From JBBSAT01 sp046351235 (GTDB lineage Bacteria; Myxococcota_A; Polyangia; Polyangiales; Sandaracinaceae), in the NCBI GenBank assembly GCA_046351235.1, contig JAXLYV010000002.1:983359-1047358 (forward strand): a stretch of 64,000 nucleotides of DNA, given 5' to 3'. The notes below the pieces were generated by a model, which had not been told where the DNA came from, did no database searches, and saw nothing but the letters and a program-made list of their open reading frames with translations. The position numbers and the translations under genes are program-made. Of the stretch, positions 23,301 to 31,779 are shown piece by piece; the first letter of the stretch is position 1; each line of letters starts with the position of its first letter.

Positions 23301-26300
23301 GCGCGCGCCACGCGTCGACGGTGCGGACCCCGAGCGCTTCGACGCGCTGGTAGGCCTCGGCCGCCGCCGCGAGGTCGCGCACGTCGTTCTCGAGGATGTC
23401 GGCGAGGCTCATCAGGAGATCCGACGCGAGCGGTGCGTCGTCCTTGCGGCGCGTCGAGCGCTCGACGAGCTTCTTGAGCGCCTCGGCGAGCTTGGCGCTC
23501 TCGCCGTGCTTCTGCGCCGTGGCGCGCGCGAGCGTCACTTGCGCGGTCCACTCGGGCGCGAGCTCCATCGCCTGGATGCGCGCGTCGAGCGCGGCCTTGG
23601 GATCGTTCTTGAGCTCCTCGAGGAGCTGCGCGCGATCGGCGAGCACCTTCGCACGCGGAAGGCCCGACTCGTCCAGCGAGAGGCGCTTGGCGATGATCTT
23701 CTCGGCGAGCTCGGTCTCCTTGCGGGTGATGAGCACCTTCGTGAAGCGCGCCGCCTCGGCGCTGCTCTGCTGCGCCGTCTCCACGGCCGACTCGAGCAGC
23801 TCGTTCGCCTGCGCGTCCTGGCCGCGCTCGCGCGCCAGGCGCGAGAGCTCGTAGAGCACCTCGCTCGCGCCGACCTGCACGTCGGGCGAGTCGGGCGACT
23901 GGCGCCGCACGAGGAGAAGCAGTGCGCGGTAGGCGCGCTCGCTGCGGTCGAGCTGGCCGCCCTCGCGGGCGAGCTGGCCGAGCAGGCGCAGGATGCCGGC
24001 GTGGCCGAGGTCCATGCTCGAGGCCTTGTCGAGGTGGTCGAGCGCCTCCTTGATGTCGCCGGCCGCGTGCGCGACCTGCGCCAGCTGGTAGTGCGCGTGC
24101 GCGCGCTCGGGCGAGCGGCGGCGGCCGAAGTCCGTGATCATCTGCTCGAGCACGGCGCGCGCCTCGTCGAGGCGGCCCGCCGTGCGATAGCCCTCGGCGA
24201 GCGTGCTCTTGAGATCCTGATCGATCTCGCCGCGCTGCCGCGCCGCTTCGAGCATGCCGATCGCGTGCTCCGAGACGCCGAGCTCGCGGTAGAGGCCGGC
24301 CGCTTCCTTCACGTAGGCGGCCTGCACGTCGCCCGTGGCGTGCGTCGCGCCGTCACGCAAGAGGTTCGCGAGCTCGAGCTGCTTGCCCGACTTGCGGTAG
24401 AGGTCCGCGAGGCGATCGCGCGCCGTGGACGAGGTCGGGTCTTCGCCGACCGCGCGCTCGAGCGCGAGGATCGCGCGGTCGGTGCGGCCCGCGGCCAGGC
24501 GCGCGTCGGCGAGGCGCAGCGCGACCTGGTTGCGTGCCTCGACGCCCTTCGTCGCGTCGAGCTGCTTCTCGAGCCACTCGGCGGCGAGCGCCGGCTCGTT
24601 CCTTCCCAGGTGGATGCGCGAGAGCGCCTCGAGCGCGTCGATGCTGGGCGCCAGGCCCACCACTCGGCGATACGCCTGGAGCGCGCGCTCGGTGTCGCGC
24701 AGCTGCTCTTCGCCGATCTTCGCGACGCGGCTCCACAGGCCCGCGGCACGCGCCGGATCCTGATCCTCGAGACGGCGCGCCTGGCCGCCGAGCAGATCGG
24801 CGAGCTCGGCGCTGCGGCCCTTGCCCTCGAGCACCGAGGTGACCTCGGCGATCGAGTCCTGGTGGCCGGGCTGATCGGAGAGGTTCGCACGGAGCATCTC
24901 CACGCGGCCGCCCTTGTCCTCGAGGTGGCCGAGCAGGCGTGCGACCTCGAGACGAACCACGAGCTTGCGGTCGGCGGGCAGCTCGAGCTCGAGCTCGCGC
25001 TTGCGCAGCGCGAGCAGCTCGGGCACGCGGCCGCGCGCCTCGTACGTCTTGGCGAGCCGATCGACGACCTCGCCGTCCTCGAGCGTGTCCTCGATGACCT
25101 GCTGGTAGAGGCGCATCGCGCGCGCCTCGTCGTTCAGCTTGCTCATCGCGAGGTCGCCGGCGCGGCGCAGCAGCGCGCGCGACTCGGCGGGCGGCAGCGG
25201 GAGGCGCGAGCCCTCGACGAGCCAGTCGATCGCGTGCGCGATGCGACCCGCCTCGGTCTCGAGGCGCACGAGCGCCGAGAGCGCGTCGAGCGCGGTCTTG
25301 TCGGCCGGCCGCTCGCCGCGCGCGGGCTCGCCCTTGAGCCAGAGCCGCGTCGCCGTGCGCTGCAGGCGCCCGAGGATCTCGCGCGTGAGCACCGGGTCCT
25401 TCAGGTTCTCTTCGGCGATCTTCGCGGCGTCGAAGAGCGTGTCGAGATCGCCCGGGAGCTGATCGGCGAGCGCGAGGAGCGTGTCGACCAGGCGCTTGCC
25501 GGGCGCGCGCCACGAGAGGCGCGCGAGCTCGCGCAGCGTCTCCTGGTGCGCCGGATCGAACGCGAGCGCGCGCGCGAGCAGCGTCTCGGCCTTCTCGAGG
25601 TCGCCGCGGCGATCGCGGTGCCACGTGGCGAGGCGCACGAAGAAGCCCCGGAGCAGATCCGACGCCGCGCGGGCCTCGGTGGCCGAGAGGCGCCCGGCCT
25701 CGGCCTCGAGGGCCGGCTCGGTCGCCGCCGCGAGCGCATCCCACGCGCCCTTGGCCTCGGCGCTCGCCTCGACGGCCGCGAGCAGCGGCTCTTCGATGGC
25801 GCGGAGCGCGAAGCTCGAGTCGACGAGCGTGTGCGCGACGGTGGTGAAGTCGCCCGCCGCTGCCGCGAGCCGCACGAGCTGCACGGCGACGCCCGTGTCC
25901 TTCGGCTGCAGGGCGAACGCGGCGCGCGCGGCCTCGAGGGCCTCGGCTCCGGCGCCGAGCGCCTCGAATTGATCGGCGGCCCGCTTGGCGAGCGCGAGCG
26001 CGCGGAGCGGATCGTTGCTCAGCGTGCCGCTCGCCGCGGCGAGGGCCGTCGCCGCTTCCTTGTCGCGGCCCGAAGCGCTCGCGAGGCGCATCATCTCGCG
26101 CTCGAGCGCGTCGTCCTCGGGCGTGAGCGTGAACGCGTCGCGCACGTGCTCGAAGGCACGCCCCTGATCGTTCTTGCGCTGCTCTTCGAGCTGCGCCGCT
26201 TCGCGCAGCAGGCGCACGCGGCCGCGGGCGTCGTTGCCCGCCGCCTCGAGCCGGTTGGGCAGGAGGCCCAGCAGGGCGTCCACGTCGTCCGTGCGCCGCG

Positions 26301-28218
26301 CGGCCTCGGCGAGGCCTTCGACGGCGCCGGCCTTCGCGCTCGGCACCTCGATCAGCGTGGCGAGACCGCCGCGCGCGCCGGCGTGGCCGGGATCGAGCCG
26401 GATGGCCTCGTGATAGAGGCGCGCGGCGCTGTCGACGTCGCCGAGCGGGCCGGCGCGCAGCGCGGCGAGGCGCACGAGCATCTGCACCGCGCGCTCCGCG
26501 TCGCGCTTGCTCGCGCGATCGAGCAGCTCGTTCTTGTCGGTGTGCGCGCCCGTCGCGTCGTAGAGGCGCGACAGCGCGTCGACGCTCTCGTTCGTCTCGC
26601 CGAACTCGTCGGCGATGCCGCGCCACGTGACGATCGCGGCGCTGGCGTCGCCGAGCTCGATCTCCTGGATGCGCGCGATCTCGACGAGGTCGGTGCGGCG
26701 CACGGCCGGCGGCAGCGGCAGCGCGGCGCGCGCGGCGAGCGTGGTCGCGCGATCGGCGTGCCGGCCGAGCTCCGCGAGCAGGTGGCTCTTGGCCTCGAGC
26801 GCCTCGAGGTCGCCCGGATCGGCGGCGAGACGGCGGTCCCACGAGGCGAGGGCGCGATCGCGCTCGCCGAGCTCGGCGGCCAGGCGCGCCGCGCTTCCGA
26901 GGGCGCGACGGCGCTCGCCCGCGTCTTGCTCGAGCGTGGCGAGCTGCTCGAGGAGCGCGAGCAGATCCTGACGGCGATCCGTGGCCGCGCCGAGCAGGCT
27001 CGCGAGCCTCCGCGCGACCTCGAGACGGCGCGCCGCGCTCGCGCCCTCGGCATCGAGCACGCGCCGATAGAGCGCCTCGGCGGCCGCGCGATCGGTGCGC
27101 GCGCGGACGTCACCTGCGGCGACGAGCAGCTCGTTGCGACGCGAGCCGCTGCTGGCCGCGGCGGCCGCGACCTCGAGCGCGTCGGCGAGCGGGCCGTGCG
27201 CGCCGATCTGCTCGGCCACCTTCGCGAGCCGGTCCTCGGCCTCGCCATCGGAGGGATCGAGCGCGAGCAAGGCGGCCCACTGCTCGAGCGCTGCCTCGGG
27301 CTGCCCGGCGCTCTCGGCCATGTTGGCGAGCTCGCGGTGGAGGGCGACCTTGTCGGGCCCGGTCGAGAACGCGAGGGCCGCGCGCGTGACGCGCTCGTAG
27401 TCGGCAGGCTTGCCGGCGTCCTTGTAGCGGTCGCGCAGCTCGTTGAGCGCCTCGCGTCGCACCTCGGGCGAGGCGGTCTCGAGGGCGAGCACGCGCTCGA
27501 CGAGGGCGGTCGCCTCGGTGCTCGCCTGGCCGGCCGCGAGGAGCGCGCGCGCCTCTTCGAGCGCTGCGCCGGCGTTGCCGATGTCGTCGAGGTAGGTGCG
27601 CGCGATCTGCAGGCGCCGCTCGGCCGTCTCGGCGTCGTCGCCCTTGCGCCAGAGCGCGATGAGCTCTTCGTGGCGGCCTTGCCGCTCGAGCAGGCGCTCG
27701 AGCGAGACCTTCAGCTGCGCATCGTTCGGGCGCAGCGACGAGAGCTCGGCGAGGTAGCCGATCGCGCGGTCGGGCTGGCCGGCGAAGTCCTTGGCGAGCT
27801 GCACGGCCTCTTCGAGCAGCTGCGTCTTGCGGTAGCTGTCCTCGGCCGCGGCGAGCGCGCGGTCGTAGAGACCGAGCAGGTCGTTCCACTTCTCGCGGAC
27901 GGTCAGGAGCACGGTGACTCGCGCGAGCGCCCAGTCGGCGCGGGGATCGAGCGTGAGCACCCGAGTCAGGACCTCGGCGAGGTAGGGCGACTCCTCGCCG
28001 AACCACTCCTCGTGGAAGCCGGAGGCGCGCGGGCCGATGGCCGCGACCTGGGCGGCCGTCAGGTTCCGGGCGAGCACGTCGCGGTAGAGCTGTCCGACCT
28101 CATCGGGCTTTTGCAGCTTCGCGGCGATGTCCTCCAGCTCGTCCCAGAGGCCGAGATCGTCGGGAGAAGCCTCGACGGCTGCGAGGGCAGACTGGAGACG
28201 GGGATCGAGATCGCTCAT
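20395..28218 (-). CDS. Giant tetratricopeptide-repeat protein
   Basis: A 2607-residue, Ala/Leu/Glu/Arg-rich protein made of degenerate 34-residue TPR helix pairs throughout (for example EALYRRVLDAEGASAARRLE and AARLYHEAIRLDPGHAGARGG), with no other domain visible. No signal peptide or membrane segment, so probably cytoplasmic. ATG 28218 (MSDLDPRLQ) is preferred over the upstream ATG at 28311, which adds an unrelated segment. Such proteins are a feature of myxobacteria. TPR arrays act as scaffolds; the partner is unknown. A single-domain response regulator lies 129 bp upstream on the same strand, possibly co-transcribed. The long open frame on the opposite strand is its codon shadow. Confidence 0.9.
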   Translation of the reverse strand: MSDLDPRLQSALAAVEASPDDLGLWDELEDIAAKLQKPDEVGQLYRDVLARNLTAAQVAAIGPRASGFHEEWFGEESPYLAEVLTRVLTLDPRADWALARVTVLLTVREKWNDLLGLYDRALAAAEDSYRKTQLLEEAVQLAKDFAGQPDRAIGYLAELSSLRPNDAQLKVSLERLLERQGRHEELIALWRKGDDAETAERRLQIARTYLDDIGNAGAALEEARALLAAGQASTEATALVERVLALETASPEVRREALNELRDRYKDAGKPADYERVTRAALAFSTGPDKVALHRELANMAESAGQPEAALEQWAALLALDPSDGEAEDRLAKVAEQIGAHGPLADALEVAAAAASSGSRRNELLVAAGDVRARTDRAAAEALYRRVLDAEGASAARRLEVARRLASLLGAATDRRQDLLALLEQLATLEQDAGERRRALGSAARLAAELGERDRALASWDRRLAADPGDLEALEAKSHLLAELGRHADRATTLAARAALPLPPAVRRTDLVEIARIQEIELGDASAAIVTWRGIADEFGETNESVDALSRLYDATGAHTDKNELLDRASKRDAERAVQMLVRLAALRAGPLGDVDSAARLYHEAIRLDPGHAGARGGLATLIEVPSAKAGAVEGLAEAARRTDDVDALLGLLPNRLEAAGNDARGRVRLLREAAQLEEQRKNDQGRAFEHVRDAFTLTPEDDALEREMMRLASASGRDKEAATALAAASGTLSNDPLRALALAKRAADQFEALGAGAEALEAARAAFALQPKDTGVAVQLVRLAAAAGDFTTVAHTLVDSSFALRAIEEPLLAAVEASAEAKGAWDALAAATEPALEAEAGRLSATEARAASDLLRGFFVRLATWHRDRRGDLEKAETLLARALAFDPAHQETLRELARLSWRAPGKRLVDTLLALADQLPGDLDTLFDAAKIAEENLKDPVLTREILGRLQRTATRLWLKGEPARGERPADKTALDALSALVRLETEAGRIAHAIDWLVEGSRLPLPPAESRALLRRAGDLAMSKLNDEARAMRLYQQVIEDTLEDGEVVDRLAKTYEARGRVPELLALRKRELELELPADRKLVVRLEVARLLGHLEDKGGRVEMLRANLSDQPGHQDSIAEVTSVLEGKGRSAELADLLGGQARRLEDQDPARAAGLWSRVAKIGEEQLRDTERALQAYRRVVGLAPSIDALEALSRIHLGRNEPALAAEWLEKQLDATKGVEARNQVALRLADARLAAGRTDRAILALERAVGEDPTSSTARDRLADLYRKSGKQLELANLLRDGATHATGDVQAAYVKEAAGLYRELGVSEHAIGMLEAARQRGEIDQDLKSTLAEGYRTAGRLDEARAVLEQMITDFGRRRSPERAHAHYQLAQVAHAAGDIKEALDHLDKASSMDLGHAGILRLLGQLAREGGQLDRSERAYRALLLLVRRQSPDSPDVQVGASEVLYELSRLARERGQDAQANELLESAVETAQQSSAEAARFTKVLITRKETELAEKIIAKRLSLDESGLPRAKVLADRAQLLEELKNDPKAALDARIQAMELAPEWTAQVTLARATAQKHGESAKLAEALKKLVERSTRRKDDAPLASDLLMSLADILENDVRDLAAAAEAYQRVEALGVRTVDAWRALSRVAAARGDRIEEIRVLRRLVAAGVDTSTLGKPEDDIPESAKTDALYRIAEVELRDAETLQSGLDTLADAVQRDGDNARAARAAAEAAAQFPTDARSGTYDGLAALWERTARASGDKSLLLGYLLERIQGEGASVDDVREASQVAIELGREADAERVLVKGAEIARASLDGLAGALWIPTTLAERRKAAGDLAGAIRWTQVAVEASDASGDAQRTEQLSKDLAALAAQPGGDPALAAQTYARLIEAEPRDRALWGPAADVFVALRDREGFEQLVRRTLEGLIEPEDRNALRMELAARLMGPFAAQEDAISVLREVLEEDPDHLGASQALADVFERAGRNEELADLLRLQLDRARDRNDATAVAALSLRTGGLYAKTRREDAMEAYRAGLDWAPEDAALLRALYELYGKNDDARDRATLGERLLAVETGEAAAKLALSLADQLTELEDADAALRALDVGFKAAPTHEKLRKRLEKTLRERNDLDALAEMIAFDAAHRDTEAARLTRFREAAALYKNELGAPERAADVLREAAALAPGDLELLGELVDALSQSGRVDDAAEAVRVALDAHPNADKNRARLLASRSGLRLTLRDTQGALEDAEESFRIDPKSAQATLVAALDAHRETLADQGDRENERTVTLRLSSVLRAGGDGARSRDVLAAWVDRDPSDVTALRTLVELDSGAQRWADVVSHATRLIALETGEAQAEMALRLHQAAAEAGDPAGAREGLERALQDQPANPEIRNALRALYESIGAFEELAAVLLVDAQESQGETRDAALRRAGEIYLHDLQSPARAIPPLREALASKEDDLDLLVLLVDALIGSDALAEAVEILQGAIQAKGKKRSPALASLQQRMARIAGLSGDPQTQLEWLKVALETDKQSNLVAAELAELAIQLGDDASAMNALKVVTLQKTPGPMSKAVAFLRQAQIANRQGDHQKAVLWARRARIEDAELREAEEFLHSIGEG

Positions 28219-28347
28219 GGCGTCGTCCTCTTCCGTGCTCCCGAGGGTCGGAGCAGGGACCGGCAGCATATCGAAGCTCGCCGCCGAATGGATCCGCAAA
28301 AGGAGGCGCAAGAGCGCGAGGTGCGCCAGCTTTTCGGTGGACGGGCG

Positions 28348-28725
28348 TCAGCGGTGCGGAGGCTCGGCGAGCAGCTCGGCGAGGGCCCGGACGAGCTCGT
28401 CGGGCGGGAGCGGCTTGACCAGGTGGAGGTCGGCGCCCGCCTCGAGGGATCGACGTCGATGCGCTTCGCCAGCGTGCCCCGTCAGCGCCGCGAGCCGCAA
28501 GCGCCGCTCGGGGTCGCGGGCGCGCAGACCGCGCAGGACCTCGACGCCGTCGACGTCGCCCAGCCCGAGATCCACGAGCACGCACTCGATGCCGTGCGCG
28601 GCCACGGCCTCGATGCCTTGCGCGCCGTCTCGGGTGTCGACCACCACGTGCCCGGCCATCTCGAGCGTGACGCGGAGAAGAAAACGCAGGTCGTCGTCGT
28701 CCTCGATCACCAGCACGTAAGCCAC
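28348..28725 (-). CDS. Single-domain response regulator (CheY-like receiver)
   Basis: A 125-residue receiver with no output domain. It has the acidic cluster EDDDD (8-12), phospho-acceptor Asp52 (VLVDLGLG), Thr82 (LTGHAG) and Lys104 (LVKPLPP). All catalytic positions are intact, so it should accept phosphate from a histidine kinase, which is not encoded nearby. It sits between the AraC gene and the giant TPR gene, all on the same strand, and may work through one of them. The C-terminus is a short basic tail. Confidence 0.92.
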   Translation of the reverse strand: MAYVLVIEDDDDLRFLLRVTLEMAGHVVVDTRDGAQGIEAVAAHGIECVLVDLGLGDVDGVEVLRGLRARDPERRLRLAALTGHAGEAHRRRSLEAGADLHLVKPLPPDELVRALAELLAEPPHR

Positions 28726-28817
28726 GAGGGTTTGCTAGCGCCGATGACCGCGGTGCGCGGGGGACGATTCGCGCCGCGATCAGGCACGCCGGGAACCCCG
28801 GATGCGATCCGGAGGCG

Positions 28818-29843
28818 TCACTGTCGGAGCTGGCGCGCGCGCTCCTGCGGGCCGGCTCCCCACCAGCGTCGGCAGGCGCGGCGGAACGAAGCGAGGTCGG
28901 CGTAGCCGAGCCCACGGCGCACGTCGATCGGGCGAAGGCCGCTCAAGAGGAGGCGGTCGGCGGCCTGGCGTCGCGCCTGGTCGATCAGCACGCGCACGTG
29001 GGCCCGCTCGCGCGAGAGGCGCGCCTGGAGCGTGCGTGGCGCGAGGCCCAGCTGCGTCGCGAGCTGCTCGAGGGGCGCTCCGCCGGAGAGCACGATGCGC
29101 TGCAGCGCGTGGCGCGCCGCGATGGCCAGGCGCGTGTCGGCGGCCCGCGCGCGCTCGAGATCGACGAGGCGGCGCGCGAGGCGGTGCATGCGCGCGTCGG
29201 CCGTGCGGATCGGCAGCGCGAGCACGTCGGCACCGAGCTCGAGGCGATCGACGGCGGCGCCTTCGTGGATCTCGCAGCCGAGCGCCTGCTCGAGCGCGCG
29301 TCGCCGCGTGTGCATCGGCGCGGCGACGTAGGCCTCGCGCGGAGAGGCGTCCCGCTCGCCGGTGCTGCGGTGGATCAGCTCCACGGCCACGGCGAGCGCG
29401 GTCTCGCGGGCGAGCGCGCCGCCGTCCGTGCGCGCGTCGTGGGCCGCGCGGTGCACGAGCGCGGCGCTCCCGTCCTCGCGCTCGGCGAGGTCGAAGATCG
29501 CGTCGTCGTGCAGGACGTCGGACGCCGCCGAGAGCGAGGCCAGTGCGCCGCGGACGTCGGGCGCCGTCATCGCCGCGAGCTCGACCGCTCCGAACGCGCC
29601 GGGCCGCGCGGCGCGCGCCGCGTCGACCGCGAAGTCCCGCGCCTCGGGCAGCGCGGCGACGTCCTGCCAGAACCGGTCTTCGATCTCGGCCGGGATCCAC
29701 CCGTGCTCGTCGGGCGCGAGCGCCGTCTCGAGCGGGGCGAGCACTCCTTGCGGCAGCTGCATCGTGGCGCCCAGATCGAGGAGCGCGTGCGCGAGGACGG
29801 GGGAGCCCCACGGATCGGAAGCAGTGGTCGGTTCGCCAGGCAT
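28818..29843 (-). CDS. AraC/XylS-family transcriptional regulator
   Basis: A 341-residue protein. The N-terminal two thirds resemble the ArgR/OruR-type ligand-binding domain (arabinose_bd, PF12625) by length and by the LHDDAIFDLAER-type helices. The C-terminal about 95 residues carry two helix-turn-helix motifs: LEQLATQLGLAPRTLQARLSRE and the recognition block IDVRRGLGYADLASFRRACRRWWG. Typical members activate a metabolic operon in response to a small molecule. The downstream genes (receiver and TPR protein) are not an obvious catabolic target. ATG 29843 is used. Confidence 0.88.
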   Translation of the reverse strand: MPGEPTTASDPWGSPVLAHALLDLGATMQLPQGVLAPLETALAPDEHGWIPAEIEDRFWQDVAALPEARDFAVDAARAARPGAFGAVELAAMTAPDVRGALASLSAASDVLHDDAIFDLAEREDGSAALVHRAAHDARTDGGALARETALAVAVELIHRSTGERDASPREAYVAAPMHTRRRALEQALGCEIHEGAAVDRLELGADVLALPIRTADARMHRLARRLVDLERARAADTRLAIAARHALQRIVLSGGAPLEQLATQLGLAPRTLQARLSRERAHVRVLIDQARRQAADRLLLSGLRPIDVRRGLGYADLASFRRACRRWWGAGPQERARQLRQ

Positions 29844-30219
29844 GCTCGAGCCTCGAGCGAGCGCCGTTCCAACGCGCCCAGTCGAGAATCAAGCGCTCGG
29901 TGGGGCGCGCACGTCACACCGGTGACGCCGGAGCGCGCCCGGGGGCCACACATGGGGCGCGACCCTGGCGCTACCGCCGACCTCTTTCTCCGCGCGGCCT
30001 CGCCGGACATTCTGGTTCAGCTCGCGCGCGGGCTGCGGCGCAGCATCGTGGCGGAGGCGCCGTGGCCTAGGCGCGGTGGCAGAGGCGCGGTGGCAGAGGC
30101 GCGGTGGCGGAGGCGCCGAGGCAGCGTCGAGGAGCGAGCGTGCGTCTTGCCCGTGTCGCCTAAGCCGGCGGCGCTTCAGAGCGCCGGGGAGCTTTCGGGG
30201 TACTGGGCAAGGAATCGAG
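29844..30219. other. Non-coding interval before the AraC gene, with a candidate operator
   Basis: About 375 bp without a gene, between the AraC start and the 3' end of tRNA-Gly. A dyad CGTCAC-N4-GTGACG (29912-29927) lies about 70 bp upstream of the AraC start and could be an operator for it; this is only a symmetry-based suggestion. A five-unit 14-bp tandem repeat lies at 30048-30117. Confidence 0.35.
30048..30117 (+). repeat. Minisatellite of five 14-bp units
   Basis: Five consecutive units of the form GTGGC(GG/CT/AG)AGGCGC(C/G): 30048-30061, 30062-30075, 30076-30089, 30090-30103 and 30104-30117. Units 3 and 4 are identical; the others differ at two or three places. It is intergenic, about 100 bp from tRNA-Gly. 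Confidence 0.9.
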
Positions 30220-30291
<72 letters not shown>

Positions 30292-30375
30292 AGAGAGGAC
30301 GGCGTAGGTAGCGCGGCCTCCGGGAGACGTCAAGGACGGCGTGCACTCTCCGCGCGCGAGGCGTACGCCGAGGCG

Positions 30376-31767
30376 ATGGGCACGCGGCGCGAGACGGACA
30401 GCATGGGCGAGGTCGAGGTCCCGGAGAGCGCTTACTGGGGCGCCCAGACGGCGCGCTCGCTCGCGAACTTTCCCATCGGCGAGCAGCGGATGCCCCGCGA
30501 GGTGGTGCTCGCCCTCGTGGAGCTGAAGCGATCGGCGGCGGAGGTGAACGCCGATCTCGGCCTGCTCGATCCGGCGCGGCGCGATCTGATCGTGCGCGCC
30601 GCCGACGAGGTCCTCGCCGGCCAGCACGACGGCGAGTTCCCGCTCGTCGTCTTCCAGACGGGCTCGGGCACGCAGACGAACATGAACGTGAACGAGGTGC
30701 TCGCCGGGCGTGCGAACGAGCTCGCCGGCCACGGGCGCGGCGGCAAGACGCCCGTGCACCCGAACGACCACGTGAACCTCTCGCAGTCGTCGAACGACAC
30801 GTTCCCGACGGCGATGAGCCTCGCGGCGGTCGAGGCCGTCACGCGCCACCTCTTGCCGGCGGCGCGCGCGCTCGAGGCCACGCTCGTGGAGAAGAGCACG
30901 GCCTTCGCGGGCGTCGTGAAGATCGGTCGCACGCACCTGATGGACGCGACGCCGCTCACGCTCGGCCAGGAGATCTCGGGCTGGGCCCGCCAGATCCGGC
31001 TCGGCATCGAGGCGATCGAGCGTTCGGTGCCGGCGCTGGGCGAGCTCGCCGCCGGAGGAACCGCCGTCGGCACCGGCTTGAACGCGCACCCGGACTTCGC
31101 GGAGCGCGTGGCCGCGCGCCTGGCCGAGCGCACGGGCCTGCCGCTCGTGAGCGCGCCCAACAAGTTCGCCGCGCTCGCGGGGCACGACGCGTTCGTCGGC
31201 GCGCACGGCGCGATCAAGCAGCTCGCGACCGCGTGCATGAAGATCGCGAACGACGTGCGCTGGCTCGCGAGCGGCCCGCGCGCGGGGCTCGGCGAGATCA
31301 CGATCCCCGACAACGAGCCCGGCTCGTCGATCATGCCGGGCAAGGTGAACCCCACGCAGTGCGAGGCGCTGACGATGGTGGCCGTGCAGGTGATGGGGAA
31401 CGACGCGGTGATCGGGATCGCCGCCTCGCAGGGCAACTTCGAGCTGAACGTCTACAAGCCGCTCATCGCTTCGAGCTTTTTGTCCTCGGTGCGCCTGCTG
31501 GGCGACGTGATGCGCAGCTTCGACGAGCGCTGCGCCCGCGGCATCGAGCCGAACCGCGCGGTCATCGCCGAGCACGTCGCGCGCTCGCTCATGCTCGTCA
31601 CGGCGCTCACGCCGAGGGTCGGCTACGACGCTGCTGCCGCGATCGCGAAGAAGGCGCACCACGACGGAACGACGCTGCGCGAGGCGGCGATCGCTCTCGG
31701 CACGCTCACCGGGGACGAGCTCGACGCGCTCGTGCGTCCCGAAGAGATGACGCGCCCCACGCGCTGA
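30376..31767 (+). CDS. fumC: Class II fumarate hydratase
   Basis: A 463-residue enzyme of the length of E. coli FumC. It contains the fumarase/aspartase superfamily signature GSSIMPGKVNP (about 316-326) with the mobile-loop catalytic Ser, the substrate-binding block SQSSNDTFPT (about 136-145), and the catalytic His in GRTHLMDATP (about 187). FumC is the iron-free, homotetrameric fumarase of the TCA cycle, converting fumarate to malate in the cytosol. The SSND and THLMDATPL blocks favour fumarase over aspartase. It stands alone, with 84 bp to the divergent tRNA, and converges on the next gene with 12 bp between stops. Confidence 0.95.
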   Translation: MGTRRETDSMGEVEVPESAYWGAQTARSLANFPIGEQRMPREVVLALVELKRSAAEVNADLGLLDPARRDLIVRAADEVLAGQHDGEFPLVVFQTGSGTQTNMNVNEVLAGRANELAGHGRGGKTPVHPNDHVNLSQSSNDTFPTAMSLAAVEAVTRHLLPAARALEATLVEKSTAFAGVVKIGRTHLMDATPLTLGQEISGWARQIRLGIEAIERSVPALGELAAGGTAVGTGLNAHPDFAERVAARLAERTGLPLVSAPNKFAALAGHDAFVGAHGAIKQLATACMKIANDVRWLASGPRAGLGEITIPDNEPGSSIMPGKVNPTQCEALTMVAVQVMGNDAVIGIAASQGNFELNVYKPLIASSFLSSVRLLGDVMRSFDERCARGIEPNRAVIAEHVARSLMLVTALTPRVGYDAAAAIAKKAHHDGTTLREAAIALGTLTGDELDALVRPEEMTRPTR

Positions 31768-31779
31768 CCGCGTCGATCG

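Noticed and set aside
20413..28905. Very long plus-strand open frame opposite the giant TPR gene
   Set aside because: It is the complement of a strongly biased coding frame. Its protein is dominated by Arg/Gly/Ala runs without domains, and the minus-strand TPR reading explains the sequence.
29912..29940. CGTCACA near the AraC gene as an ECF41 promoter
   Set aside because: Position 16 nt downstream reads GCGC, and no gene starts on the plus strand there; the dyad is a better explanation.
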